Assembly: GCA_963665405.2 (NCBI GenBank)
Contig: OY762261.2
Span: 1,302,001-1,366,000, forward strand
Reading direction: 5' to 3'
Source: G963665405 sp963665405
GTDB lineage: Bacteria > Chloroflexota > Dehalococcoidia > Lucifugimonadales > G963665405
Length of the DNA: 64,000 nucleotides
Part shown: in pieces, positions 28,084 through 37,530 of the stretch
Numbering within the stretch: position 1 is the stretch's first letter
How the letters are laid out: each line of letters opens with the position of its first letter
Notes under the pieces: generated by a model
Databases searched by the model: none
What the model saw: the letters and a program-made list of their open reading frames with translations, nothing else
Told to the model about the DNA's origin: nothing
Position numbers and translations under genes: made by a program

Positions 28084-28092
28084 TGGTATAAT
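28084..28092 (+). promoter_or_regulatory. extended -10 promoter of prfB
   Basis: TGGTATAAT (extended -10) 140 bases before the prfB start. No clear -35 element. Confidence 0.5.
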
Positions 28093-28231
28093 CGAAGATG
28101 GAGTGTCGGGCAGTTCACGTGAGTCGCGCCGCTGTGCCAATCGATTCGAGGCGACACCCAGCTCCTAACCCCCGAACCACCGTCCCGTTCTACAGGACGT
28201 GGAATCCGTGAAAGCCTAGAGGCCGTAAATC

Positions 28232-29339
28232 ATGCAGGAAATCAAGAACGCCGTCACCCAACTCTCCGAGCGTCTGGCTGGCCTGCTGGTGCGTCTTTGA
28301 CCTCCCGGTGAAGGAGAAGGAAGTAGCCGAGCTGGAACGACAGGCGTCGGACCCCAAGTTCTGGGACAGCCCGCAGCGGGCCCAGCAGGTGATGCGTAGA
28401 GTCTCGGACCTGAAGGGCGACGTGGAGACGTGGAGAGGACTCGAGGGGCGGACGCGCGAGCTGGACGAGCTGGTGGCGCTGGCGCTGGAAGAGGACGATG
28501 ACTCGCTTATCGACTCCTTCGCCACCGAGCTGCAGCGGCTAGGTGAAAAGCTCGACGGCCTCAAGTTCGAGCTGGTCCTTTCGGGACAGATGGACAAGAG
28601 GAACGCCATCCTGACCGTTCATGCTGGGGCGGGGGGAGTGGAGTCACAAGACTGGGTGAGGATGCTCGTACGTATGTACCTGCGCTGGGCCGAGAGGCGG
28701 GGGTTCCAGAGCGACGTGCTGGACACGTCGCCGGGCGAGGAGGGCGGAATCAAGAGCACCGTCCTGCAGATCTCCGGGCCCTACGCTTACGGCTACCTGA
28801 AGTCTGAAAGGGGGGTCCACCGGTTGGTGCGGCTCTCGCCGTTCGACGCAGACCATGCGAGACACACGTCGTTCGCACTCGCGGAGGTGCTGCCGGAGGT
28901 TGAAGAGGGTACCGACGTCTCGATCGGTCCCGATGACTTGAAGATAGACGTGTTCAGGGCTGGAGGCGCCGGGGGGCAGAGCGTCCAGAAGAACTCCACG
29001 GCGGTCAGGATCACACACCTGCCGACCGGCATCAAAGCGAACTGCCAGAACGAGCGCTCCCAACACCAGAACAAGGCCATCGCGATGCGCATTCTGCTCG
29101 CTCGTTTGGCCGAGCGAGAGGCTGAGAAAAGGGCGAAGGAGATGGCGAAGCTCAAGGGAGAGCACGTCTCGGCCGAGTGGGGCAACCAGATCAGAAGCTA
29201 CGTGCTGCACCCGTACAAGCTCGTCAAGGACCACCGCACCGGCTTCGAGACGTCCTCTGCCGAAGGGGTGCTGGACGGTGACCTGGACGGCCTCATCGGG
29301 GCCTATCTGACGTCGACGGTCGGCAACGGCCGCTCGTAA
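28232..29339 (+). CDS. prfB: peptide chain release factor 2 with programmed +1 frameshift
   Basis: The first 22 codons (MQEIKNAVTQLSERLAGLLVRL) end at CTT TGA C (28295-28301), the universal prfB shift site. Skipping T28298 joins to DLPVKEKEVAELERQ and runs to 29339, giving 368 residues, normal for RF2. At low RF2 the slow in-frame UGA causes the shift, which autoregulates the protein. RF2 reads UGA and UAA: the SPF recognition tripeptide (VRLSPFDADHARHTSF) and the catalytic GGQ (GGAGGQSVQKNST) are present. The SD-like stimulator before the shift is weak (GGTGCG). Confidence 0.96.
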
Positions 29340-29404
29340 CGGATCGTCTGGATAATCGAGACCACCGAAGGGACCATTCACCAAGGGATGAGGACAGAAC
29401 GAAT

Positions 29405-31138
29405 ATGAGGAAACTGACGACGAGTCTGCTCCCAATTGCTCTGATCCTGGTTGCGATCGCGGCAACGGCGTGCGGCGACTCCGCGGACACAGCCCTCGCA
29501 ACTGAAGTGCCTTTGCGAACGGAGGCGGAGATCCTCGACGTCGTGGAGACGGTCGAGGTGGTCACGGAAAAGGTGGAGGAGACCTTCGAGATCGAGCCGG
29601 AGACCGCGGTCGAGCAGACCCCGGCCGAGGAGACTCGGTCTGGCGGGATCTTCCGCAGAATCTGGTCGGACCCTCCGACTCTGGACCCTGCCCTCGTCAC
29701 GGATACGACCTCAGCAGGGCTCGTCGTTGAGATATTCAGCGGGCTGGTCTCGATCAACACGAACCTCCAGCTTATCCCCGACCTGGCGCAGAGCTGGGAG
29801 ATCAGCGAAGACGGTCTCGTATACACCTTCCGCCTCCGTCCCGACGCCAAGTTCCATGACGGGAAACCCGTTACCGCTCACGACTTCAAGTGGTCCATGG
29901 AGAGGGCGGCCAATCCCAAGACCGCGTCGCCCGTTGCCCAGACGTACCTTGGCGACATCGTCGGCGTAGACGATGTCGTCGACGGCCTCACGACTGACAT
30001 CAGAGGCGTCAGGGTCATCGACGACCTGACCCTCCAGATCACGATCGACTCCCCCAAGGCCTACTTCCTGGCCAAGCTGACGTACCCGACCGCCTACGTG
30101 TTGGACAGGGAGAACGTCGAGGCTGGTGGCGAGACGTGGGCGGATTCACCCAATGGCACCGGCCCCTTCAGGCTCAAGGAGTATCGGATCGGGGAGCGAA
30201 TAATCCTGGAGCGGAACGATCTGTTCTACCGGGAGCCCGCCAGCGTGGACGCCATCATCAACAACCTGGCCGGTGGCCAGTCGATGGCGATGTACGAGAA
30301 CGACGAGCTGGACATCACCGGCGTCGGGCTGTTCGACCTCGACCGGGTCCTGGACCCGAACGAGCCCCTGAACAAGGAGCTGGTGGTGGCGCCGCCGTCG
30401 TTCAGCATCTCGTACATCGGCTTCAACACCAGCTGGGCGCCCTTCGATGATCCGAAGTTCCGCCAGGCACTGACCCATGTGATCGACAAGGAGCTGATCT
30501 CCCGCGAGGTGCTCGCGGATCTGGTCGTCCCTGCCTACGGAATACTGCCCCCCGGACTGCCGGGCTACAACCCGAACCTGGTCGGACTGCGCTTCGACGC
30601 CGACCTGGCAAGGCGCCTGCTGGCCGAGTCCAGGTATGCCGATCCGGACACCCGTCCGCCCATCAAGATCACCGTCCCCGGCACCGGTGGGACCATCGGG
30701 CTCGACCTGGAGGTGATCCTGGAGATGTGGCGCCAGTTCCTCGGGGTCGAGGTGGCGATCGAGCAGGTCGAGTGGGCCACCTACCTCGAGGACCTGCACA
30801 AGAGGGAGTTTCAGGCGTTCGCCGGTCTGGGCTGGGAGGCCGACTATCCCGACCCGCAGGACTTCCTGGACGTCCTGTTCCACACGGACAGCCAGCTCAA
30901 CAACGGAGGCTACAGCAACCCGGAGGTGGACCGACTCCTCGTGCAGGCCAGGACGGAGCAAGACGTCCAGAGACGCATCGCCCTCTACCACGAGGTCGAG
31001 CAGTTGATCGTCGACGACGCGGCCTGGATACCCCTATGGTTCACCGGTGAGCGGCACGTTCTGATCAAGTCCCATATAAGCGGGTACAAGCCTACCCCGA
31101 TGATAATTCCGAAGCTGAAGCAGATCAAAATCGGCTAG
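29405..31138 (+). CDS. ABC transporter substrate-binding lipoprotein, family 5 (peptide/nickel type)
   Basis: 577 residues. A lipoprotein signal peptide ends in ATAC with the lipidated Cys near residue 23. An acidic, Val/Glu-rich linker of about 50 residues (VETVEVVTEKVEETFEIE) leads to the SBP_bac_5 domain. Family patterns are TLDPALVTDTTSAG, FRLRPDAKFHDGKPVTAHDF and NGTGPFRLKEY. Such proteins bind oligopeptides or other solutes outside the membrane and deliver them to Dpp/Opp-like permeases. Two permease genes follow; no ATPase gene is present. A stem-loop after the stop may set the ratio of binding protein to permease. Confidence 0.93.
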   Translation: MRKLTTSLLPIALILVAIAATACGDSADTALATEVPLRTEAEILDVVETVEVVTEKVEETFEIEPETAVEQTPAEETRSGGIFRRIWSDPPTLDPALVTDTTSAGLVVEIFSGLVSINTNLQLIPDLAQSWEISEDGLVYTFRLRPDAKFHDGKPVTAHDFKWSMERAANPKTASPVAQTYLGDIVGVDDVVDGLTTDIRGVRVIDDLTLQITIDSPKAYFLAKLTYPTAYVLDRENVEAGGETWADSPNGTGPFRLKEYRIGERIILERNDLFYREPASVDAIINNLAGGQSMAMYENDELDITGVGLFDLDRVLDPNEPLNKELVVAPPSFSISYIGFNTSWAPFDDPKFRQALTHVIDKELISREVLADLVVPAYGILPPGLPGYNPNLVGLRFDADLARRLLAESRYADPDTRPPIKITVPGTGGTIGLDLEVILEMWRQFLGVEVAIEQVEWATYLEDLHKREFQAFAGLGWEADYPDPQDFLDVLFHTDSQLNNGGYSNPEVDRLLVQARTEQDVQRRIALYHEVEQLIVDDAAWIPLWFTGERHVLIKSHISGYKPTPMIIPKLKQIKIG

Positions 31139-31185
31139 ACCAGCCGAGGCCGGCCTGACCGGCTGAAACACGGTAAGATCCGATA

Positions 31186-31217
31186 AAGCTGCCCCGATCC
31201 CCGTACCGGGGCAGCTT
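31186..31217 (+). terminator. hairpin between the binding-protein and permease genes
   Basis: AAGCTGCCCCG pairs with CGGGGCAGCTT (11 base pairs, 10-base loop), followed by GGGTTTG. It is placed like the stem-loops that raise the amount of binding protein over permease in other ABC operons, either by partial termination or by protecting the upstream mRNA. Confidence 0.6.
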
Positions 31218-31229
31218 GGGTTTGATGCG

Positions 31230-32165
31230 ATGTGGGTCTACATAGTCCGCCGGCTGCTGTGGCTCCCCTTCATGTTCGCCGCCGTGTCCGTCGTGACCTT
31301 CACGCTGGGCACCTTCGGCCCCGGAGATCCGGTAGTCGTAATGCTGGGGAACCGATATACCGAGGAGACCGCGGACAGACTGCGCGAGCAGCTTGGCCTC
31401 AACCGTCCGTTCCACATCCAGTACGGCGACTACATGTGGGGGTTCATCCGCGGCGACTTCGGGACAAGCCTGCGCCATCGCGGTCAGCCGGTCCGGAAGC
31501 TCATCGGCAACAAGATGTGGGTCTCCGCCCAGCTTGCGGGCGGCGCCATGCTCCTCAGCCTCGCGATTGGATTGCCCCTGGGCTTCTTCATCGCCCGCAG
31601 GCAGGGCCGATGGGAAGATCCGACCGCCGTCGCCTTCACACTCGTCTTGATGTCCGTCCCGGTAATGGTGAGCGCGCCCGGCCTCCTGAGGCTGCTGTGC
31701 CTGCAGCTAGACCTGGTGCCGTGCTCGGGGTGGGATGGGCGTGGGCTGCTCGACGCCAGACTCATCGTTCCCATCCTGGTGATGGGGGTGCCGGGGATCG
31801 CCGGACTGACCCGGCTCATGCGAGCCAGCACTCTAGACATTCTTGGACAGGACTTTATTCGGACTGCCAGGGCCAAGGGTCTGTCCGAATACGCCGTCGA
31901 TACGGGGCACGTCTTGAAGAACGCCCTGATCCCCATCGTCACGATCCTCGCCTTCTCACTCGCAGGACTGATAGGCGGGGCGTTCATAGTCGAGACGATC
32001 CTGGGCATTCCCGGCATAGGCCGGTTCGCCGTCCAGTCGATCTTCGACAGGGACTATCCGGTGATCATGGCGATAACGCTGGTGGGAGCGGGAGCGTTCG
32101 TTCTGGCGAACCTCCTGGCCGACCTGACCTACGCCTTCCTGGACCCCAGGATCCGTTACCAGTAG
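31230..32165 (+). CDS. ABC transporter permease, DppB type
   Basis: 311 residues with six predicted membrane helices. Start MWVYIVRRLLWLP and the loop GDPVVVMLGNRYTEETADRLREQLGLNRP are standard for the DppB/OppB family. The EAA coupling motif that docks on the ATPase is seen as DFIRTARAKGLSEYAV. IETILGIPGIGRFAVQSI (with V for I at the start) closes the family pattern. The segment LLRLLCLQLDLVPCSGW is unusual in carrying two cysteines in or near a membrane helix. It is cotranscribed with the binding protein before it and the DppC-like gene after it. Confidence 0.92.
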   Translation: MWVYIVRRLLWLPFMFAAVSVVTFTLGTFGPGDPVVVMLGNRYTEETADRLREQLGLNRPFHIQYGDYMWGFIRGDFGTSLRHRGQPVRKLIGNKMWVSAQLAGGAMLLSLAIGLPLGFFIARRQGRWEDPTAVAFTLVLMSVPVMVSAPGLLRLLCLQLDLVPCSGWDGRGLLDARLIVPILVMGVPGIAGLTRLMRASTLDILGQDFIRTARAKGLSEYAVDTGHVLKNALIPIVTILAFSLAGLIGGAFIVETILGIPGIGRFAVQSIFDRDYPVIMAITLVGAGAFVLANLLADLTYAFLDPRIRYQ

Positions 32166-32184
32166 GCGGAGACGAGAGCCGAGC

Positions 32185-33141
32185 GTGGCAATAGCAAGCA
32201 GACTAACCCTCGAACAGCACGCCATGGGCCCCAGCAGGGGCCATCTGAGCCGTGCCTGGAGCCGCCTGATCCGCAAGAAGCTCGCCCTCGTGATGATCGG
32301 CGTCCTGGTGATCGTCTACGCCGGGGGAGCCTTTGCTCCGTTCATATCGCGTTACGAGTATCGTGAGATCGACTTGACGGCGTCGAGACAGGGTCCGAGT
32401 GCGGCCCACTGGTTCGGCACCGACCTCGCCGGCCGCGACATGTTCACCAGGGTGCTCTGGGGGATCCAGAACACGGTCATTCTGACGCTCGTCGCCATGC
32501 TGACTGGCGGCCTTCTCATCGGCGTGACGCTGGGGCTGGTCTCAGGCTATTGCGGCGGGCGCATCGAAGCCGTCATCATGCGAGTCGGGGAGGTGTTCGC
32601 GGCGTTCCCGGACATCTTCCTTGTGATCATCCTGGCCGCCACGCTGAGGCCACGCATCATCAGCATCATGGAAGGGCTCGACCTGCATGGGCTCATCCGC
32701 GTAGGGGTCATAGACTATGTGGTGGTGTCCCTTGCACTCGTCTCGTTTGGATGGGTCGGGATGGCCCGTCTGGTCAGGGGCCAGATACTAGTTCTCAAAC
32801 AGACGGAGCACATCGAGTCCGCGCGTGCGATCGGAGCGTCGACCCGGCGGATAATGTTCCTACACCTGCTTCCCAACGCCATCAGCCCAATCGTAGTCAC
32901 TGTCACGATGGGGATGGGGGCCTACGTGGGGACCGAGATCATCCTGAGCTGGCTTGGCCTGGGCATTCAGCCGCCCAGGCCGAGCCTGGGCACCATGCTC
33001 CTGGAGGCGGGCAGCATCGGCGCCCTCCGGCAGACGCCGTGGATGCTCCTAGGGCCCGGACTTGCGGCGTTCCTACTCGTCCTGTGCTGGAACATCCTGG
33101 GCGACGCCCTGAACGACGTGCTCAACCCCAGAACGAGGTGA
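32185..33141 (+). CDS. ABC transporter permease, DppC type
   Basis: 318 residues, six helices, from a GTG 19 bases after the DppB-like stop. HWFGTDLAGRDMFTRVLWG is the DppC/OppC hallmark, and the EAA loop reads HIESARAIGASTRRIMFLHLLPN. SWLGLGIQPPRPSLGTML near the end is also standard. It would form the second half of the channel with the preceding gene. The next gene is on the other strand, so this transporter has no ATP-binding subunit in its operon and must borrow one encoded elsewhere. Confidence 0.93.
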   Translation: MAIASRLTLEQHAMGPSRGHLSRAWSRLIRKKLALVMIGVLVIVYAGGAFAPFISRYEYREIDLTASRQGPSAAHWFGTDLAGRDMFTRVLWGIQNTVILTLVAMLTGGLLIGVTLGLVSGYCGGRIEAVIMRVGEVFAAFPDIFLVIILAATLRPRIISIMEGLDLHGLIRVGVIDYVVVSLALVSFGWVGMARLVRGQILVLKQTEHIESARAIGASTRRIMFLHLLPNAISPIVVTVTMGMGAYVGTEIILSWLGLGIQPPRPSLGTMLLEAGSIGALRQTPWMLLGPGLAAFLLVLCWNILGDALNDVLNPRTR

Positions 33142-33176
33142 CGTAGGGTCTGGGACGAGAAACCCCATACCCTCTG

Positions 33177-34670
33177 TCATCTGCCCCGTACCCTCCGAAA
33201 GCCCAGCCAGGCAATCATCGCCAGCAACCCGATGAACGAGGCCTCCGTGGTCCTGCCGGCGCCCCGGATCGGACCGTTGCATCCGCCGCCCGGAACAGGC
33301 TCGGGCCGCTCTTCGCCGGCTGGCTCAGTCGTCTGCTGGGATGCCCCGGTGTCCTCGGAGGCGATGGCCACCGTGACCTCGGTCGGAGTCGGCTCAGGCG
33401 TCGCTGTAGGCTCGGGCGTGGCGGTCGGGGTCGATGGGTCGGACTGGTCGCCGATCCCTGACGTATCGGCCTGAGGGGTCAGCGTATACAGCCCCACGGT
33501 CGGAAGCGGTATGGGCGTCGGCCTCGACCGTCCCGACTCCGGAGGCACGTACGAAGGGGCCCTGATAGCCCTGCGCCACTGTGCGTCGAGCTCAAGCCGG
33601 TCGAAGCCGTAGACGGCCTGCAACGCATCGTCGACGTTGACACCGCCCTTCATGGTCGCCATCAGCTCTTTCATCTTGGACGGGCCGAACACCCCGATCA
33701 TGTACCGGACAATGCTCCTCGCCTGCCCATAGAAGATGATGACGTCTTCGGGCTTGCCCGGCAGGACGTTCATGAATGCCACCGGCAGCAGCCGATCCGT
33801 CTCGATCGCGAACTCCAGGGCTATGTCGTACGAGTATCCTGGGTCGACGTTGCCGTACTCGGAGAGGCCCTCGGAGAGCCATGAAGGAATCCCGCGGAAC
33901 ACGCTGCTGCCCGCTCGATGGGTGAGTATGTGGGTGACCTCGTGTGAGGCGGTGCCGGTGGAAAGGCGGCCTCCGCCCAGGACCAGAAGTGTGCCAATGT
34001 CGTTGAACGCCTGCCCCTCGGTGATCAGCTCGCGGCCGACCGTCGCGCTACGCGGTGGCAGGGCCTCAAGCATCTCCTTCACGTTGTTGTACATCGTCAC
34101 CCGGATCGGCGCGAATATGTCCGCGCCGAGCACCGGGCCCATCGTGTCCATAGTGTCCAGAATCGTCTGAAGGATCGTCTCCGCCCGCGTCCTCACCGGC
34201 CCGTGGTAGGCCACTGCCACCGGTCCGTCCGACACCTCCTGCCAATCGAACCGGGCATCGTGGTAGATGAACTCCTCGGGTTCGGTCGCAACGACGTTGC
34301 CTTCCAGATCCTCGACCTCGATGATATAGGAAATGATGGTGCCGGGCGGTATGTAGGCGCCGGCGGTGCGGGTACGCCAGAAAAGCTCGGCGTCCACAAT
34401 CTCGCCCTTTCCCATCTCGAGATAGTTGTAGACGCCGGAGGTCTGCTGCCCGACCCGCAGACGGATCGCGATCGAATCGATCCGCTCGCCCCCGCTCGCC
34501 TGCACCCGGATGCGGAACCCGTCGGGGAACTCGCTGGTGACACTAGACGAGATGACGCCGATCCCCTCGCCCTCCGCCCGCGCGGCCGTGACCGGCCACA
34601 GCGGCGCGAGCGCCACCAAAAGCAGCAGCAGCGCCCTGGGGGAGTACCGGAGGATGAATGGACGTCTCAA
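33177..34670 (-). CDS. exported zinc-metallopeptidase-like protein (MA clan) with C-terminal sorting-type tail
   Basis: About 497 residues from a TTG at 34670; the longer open frame to 34787 overlaps the upstream gene. A signal peptide (RALLLLLVALAPLWPVTAARA) is followed by a beta-rich domain. HEVTHILTHRAG supplies the HExxH zinc site, and WLSEGLSEYGNVDP the downstream glutamate, as in gluzincins with a 'peptidase MA-like' domain. A Pro/Thr-rich stalk (ATPEPTATPEPTPTEV) leads to a tail with GGGCN, a hydrophobic helix (FIGLLAMIAWLGF) and RRVRGR. That tail resembles the Cys-containing CTERM sorting signals (Synerg-, JDVT- or MYXO-CTERM). It is last in a minus-strand set after the disulfide oxidoreductase. 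Confidence 0.8.
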   Translation of the reverse strand: MRRPFILRYSPRALLLLLVALAPLWPVTAARAEGEGIGVISSSVTSEFPDGFRIRVQASGGERIDSIAIRLRVGQQTSGVYNYLEMGKGEIVDAELFWRTRTAGAYIPPGTIISYIIEVEDLEGNVVATEPEEFIYHDARFDWQEVSDGPVAVAYHGPVRTRAETILQTILDTMDTMGPVLGADIFAPIRVTMYNNVKEMLEALPPRSATVGRELITEGQAFNDIGTLLVLGGGRLSTGTASHEVTHILTHRAGSSVFRGIPSWLSEGLSEYGNVDPGYSYDIALEFAIETDRLLPVAFMNVLPGKPEDVIIFYGQARSIVRYMIGVFGPSKMKELMATMKGGVNVDDALQAVYGFDRLELDAQWRRAIRAPSYVPPESGRSRPTPIPLPTVGLYTLTPQADTSGIGDQSDPSTPTATPEPTATPEPTPTEVTVAIASEDTGASQQTTEPAGEERPEPVPGGGCNGPIRGAGRTTEASFIGLLAMIAWLGFRRVRGR

Positions 34671-34689
34671 GGCCGTACGGCTGCCCTGA

Positions 34690-35421
34690 TCATGCGATCG
34701 GTGTCGTCTGCTGGGAGACGCGCGAGCGGCTTCCGCTCTCGGGCTCTGCCACCCCCACCGCTTCGAGAACTCTCTGAAGGAATGCACTCTCGGTTACGGC
34801 CCCCGTGAACTGCACGCTGTCGTTGATCACCGTCTTCGGCACGCCCATGACGCTGTACAGCTGAGCAAGAGACGGGAAATCCTGTATCTCTACTACGTCG
34901 GTGGTCACCCTCGGGGATTCCATCGCCATCGCGATGGCCAGGCTGGCCACGACCGGGCAGAACTGGCAGCTAGGCGTCACGAATACCTGGATGCGGACGT
35001 CCTCTTTGAGGTGCTTTAGCTGTCTGCGCGTCTCTAGCTGGAGTGGGGTAGCCCTGCTCGACGCCGCTATTATGGACTCGATCAGCACGGCGAACTCCAG
35101 CCCCGCAGGGGTGCCGTAGAACGTTACGCCCGTGCCGCGGTCGCCGGCGACTACGGTCGCGGGAATCCTGCCGATGCCCTGGTCCGACACCCGCTCCCGA
35201 TCCGTGAAGAAATCGACGACGTCGAGGTGGATCCTGGGACACAGTGCGCTGATCTCTTCGAGCAGCTCCTGCGTGGGGCCGCAGCCCGCGCACTCGCGTC
35301 CGGGAATGAACAGCGGACTCTCCGGCCTGGTGAACAGGGTAACGGTGACGTCCCGCTTCACGTCCGCGTCGAGCCGCTGCCGAACGACCTGCCTGTCGCG
35401 CTCCTGGAGAATCGGCATCAC
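34690..35421 (-). CDS. glutaredoxin/thioredoxin-like protein disulfide oxidoreductase (two-fold, PDO type)
   Basis: 243 residues containing two thioredoxin-like folds. The N-terminal fold has CAGCGPTQELLEE and the C-terminal fold CQFCPVVASLAIAM, each a CxxC redox pair followed by a helix. The C-terminal fold also has the cis-proline segment VMGVPKTVIND. This is the layout of archaeal and thermophile PDO proteins and of the AhpF N-terminal domain. It probably makes or breaks disulfides using a thioredoxin-reductase-like partner. It has no signal peptide. It sits 72 bases after the lipid synthase gene and 19 bases before the exported peptidase. Confidence 0.85.
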   Translation of the reverse strand: MMPILQERDRQVVRQRLDADVKRDVTVTLFTRPESPLFIPGRECAGCGPTQELLEEISALCPRIHLDVVDFFTDRERVSDQGIGRIPATVVAGDRGTGVTFYGTPAGLEFAVLIESIIAASSRATPLQLETRRQLKHLKEDVRIQVFVTPSCQFCPVVASLAIAMAMESPRVTTDVVEIQDFPSLAQLYSVMGVPKTVINDSVQFTGAVTESAFLQRVLEAVGVAEPESGSRSRVSQQTTPIA

Positions 35422-35492
35422 TCCTCCTGACGGCCAAGCCCGCGCTCCGCGCCGGGTCGATGCCCCCCCCCATTGTAGCTAAGCGGGCGGGT

Positions 35493-36167
35493 CTAATCCA
35501 CTTCCGGCCCGGTGTCGGTCCGCCACACGTGTAGGAGGCGCTGCGCCGAGGTGAGGATCGTCAGGCCACCGATGGCGCCCAGTGTGATGATAACGGCCGG
35601 CAGCCACCACCAGCCGACGATCAGGCCGGCGCCCAGGGCGACCACTCGCTCGGGTCTCGTCATCACCCCGACCTTACACTCTATCCCGAGCCCCTCGGCG
35701 CGAGCCCGCAGGTAGCTGACGAGCATGGAGCCTCCGAACGCGAGGTAGACCAGTGCCGCGCCCGCCCCGTCGGAGCGGTTCAGATAGAAGACCAGCAGCC
35801 CCGCCAGGACTCCGCCTTCGGACACCCGATCGGCCACCGAGTCCAGCAGCGCCCCGAATTTGGACGCCCTCCCGGTCGCTCGCGCCAGGGCCCCGTCGAA
35901 GAGGTCGAATATGCCCGAGGCCAGGAGCAGCGCGCCCCCGGGCGCCAGGAATCCCTGGCTGAGGAGGTATGCGCTACCCCCTGCAACCAGAAGGCCGGCG
36001 AGGGTCAGGCCGTTTGGCGACACGCCCAGTCGGGAGAGCAACCGGACCACCGGCGCCTCCAGGTACGCGCTGATGGCTTCGCGGGCCGCTGCCCTCAAGG
36101 TGCTGTCGCGTCTCTTTACCACTCTGCTGGCGTCCTGCAAGCGGGTCGATGATTCAGACAAGCTCAC
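35493..36167 (-). CDS. CDP-alcohol phosphatidyltransferase, likely phosphatidylinositol-phosphate synthase
   Basis: 224 residues, membrane protein with about six helices. The family signature is complete: DLFDGALARATGRASKFGALLDSVADR (split here as DLFDGALARATG and GALLDSVADR), giving D-x2-D-G-x2-A-R and G-x3-D-x3-D. It transfers a phosphatidyl group from CDP-diacylglycerol to an alcohol. A neighbouring myo-inositol-phosphate synthase and PimA-like glycosyltransferase point to inositol 1-phosphate as the acceptor, as in actinobacteria. Phosphatidylglycerophosphate synthase is the alternative. Start is GTG at 36167 with a weak ribosome site. Confidence 0.85.
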   Translation of the reverse strand: MSLSESSTRLQDASRVVKRRDSTLRAAAREAISAYLEAPVVRLLSRLGVSPNGLTLAGLLVAGGSAYLLSQGFLAPGGALLLASGIFDLFDGALARATGRASKFGALLDSVADRVSEGGVLAGLLVFYLNRSDGAGAALVYLAFGGSMLVSYLRARAEGLGIECKVGVMTRPERVVALGAGLIVGWWWLPAVIITLGAIGGLTILTSAQRLLHVWRTDTGPEVD

Positions 36168-36303
36168 ACGAGCGGGATCATCGACGTGTGAGGTCTGGGC
36201 GAGTCACGGTCTAGCGCGGGCCGTCGGGCTGGAACGAGCTTATCCCAGCCGGTGCGCGCAGAGGTAGGGAGAAACAGACCCGACGAGGCCCCGTCATGCA
36301 GAG

Positions 36304-37530
36304 TCAGACCGACAGGAGCGCCCGCTGCTCGAGGAAGCTCTCGTAGAAGTCCATCACCTGTCCGGCGACCCTGTCCCAGCTGAACTCCATCACCCTGCGC
36401 CGTCCGTTGGCGACGAGGGCGGCCCGTAGGGCCGGATTCTTCAGCAGGCGCTCTATTGAATCGGCCAGCGCCGCGTCGTCTTTAGCGGGTACCAGAAGCC
36501 CTTCTTGGCCGTCGGTGACCACGCTGGAGTACCCAGCGATCGCGCTGGCCACGATGGGGGTTCCGCTGGCCATCGCCTCCAGAAGGACGACGCCGAAGCT
36601 CTCCCGTCCCGTGGCCGGCGAGCAGTAGACGTCGGCGGACTTGTAGTAGCGCATCTTGTCCTCTTCGCTTACCTCGCCCACGAAGACGACGTCCTGGAGA
36701 TTGCGCTCGCTCATGATCCGATACGACTCGTCGTCCGGTTTGCCCGGTCCCACGACGATGAGACGGAGGTTGGGCCAATCCCATTTGAGCCGGCTGTAGG
36801 CCTTCAGCAGATACTTCAGTCCCTTTCGCTTCTCGAGCCGTCCCAGGAACAGAAGGTTGATCATCCCGTCCCTCAGGTGGGGGAACGGCTCCACCGGGCC
36901 GGCGAACCGATCCAGCTGGATCCCGTTGGGGATTATCTGGTAGTCGCCCGGAAAGGGCCGGCTGATGAACCGCCGAGCGGGCTCCGAGACCGCAATGCGC
37001 CCGTGGAGCCTGTTCATATACGGCATGCCTAGCTGCTTGCCGCCCATCCTGTACAGCCGAGTGCCCTGGTAGGTGTGGAAGGTGCCGATGAATATCGAGT
37101 TCAGGCCTTTCGCCACGCTCAGCGTGTTCAGGGTCACGAAGCCGGACATTGGCTCGTGGAGGTGGATGACGTCGAAGGCCTCTTGTCGAAGAAGGGTTTT
37201 GATCCGGGGTCTGAGCCAGATCGAGAGCGACACCCGCGCGATGGACCCGCCGCTGGGCACCGGAATCGGCCTGCCCATCGGGATGAAGTTGGGGTTCTCC
37301 ACCGCGTCCGGGTCAGAGCAGGGTGCGATGATGCGGACCGTGTGGTCCTGGCTCTCGAACTCGGCGGCGAGGCTGTTGATGTGGTCCGTGACTCCGCCGA
37401 TGGAGCAGTAGTCGTACGGTGAGACGAACCCTATCTTGATCGGCCGATCCACCCTGCCCGCGCGTAGGGGTGCCTCCGGCTCCCGGAGAGCCGTCGCACC
37501 CGTAGCTTGATGTCCGGCCGCGGACGTCAC
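36304..37530 (-). CDS. GT4 family glycosyltransferase, PimA-like
   Basis: 408 residues from a GTG whose last bases overlap the TGA of the inositol-phosphate synthase (GTGA), so the two are translationally coupled. The frame is open further upstream, but that part is a shadow of the neighbour. GT-B fold: IGFVSPYDYCSIGGVTDHI at the N-terminus with the glycine-rich acceptor loop, HLHEPMSGF, LLFLGRLEKRKGL, and the nucleotide-sugar site SPATGRESFGVVLLEAMASG with the E-x7-E pattern. The closest recognisable type is PimA, the mannosyltransferase that starts phosphatidylinositol mannosides. The acceptor is inferred from its neighbours. Confidence 0.9.
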   Translation of the reverse strand: MTSAAGHQATGATALREPEAPLRAGRVDRPIKIGFVSPYDYCSIGGVTDHINSLAAEFESQDHTVRIIAPCSDPDAVENPNFIPMGRPIPVPSGGSIARVSLSIWLRPRIKTLLRQEAFDVIHLHEPMSGFVTLNTLSVAKGLNSIFIGTFHTYQGTRLYRMGGKQLGMPYMNRLHGRIAVSEPARRFISRPFPGDYQIIPNGIQLDRFAGPVEPFPHLRDGMINLLFLGRLEKRKGLKYLLKAYSRLKWDWPNLRLIVVGPGKPDDESYRIMSERNLQDVVFVGEVSEEDKMRYYKSADVYCSPATGRESFGVVLLEAMASGTPIVASAIAGYSSVVTDGQEGLLVPAKDDAALADSIERLLKNPALRAALVANGRRRVMEFSWDRVAGQVMDFYESFLEQRALLSV

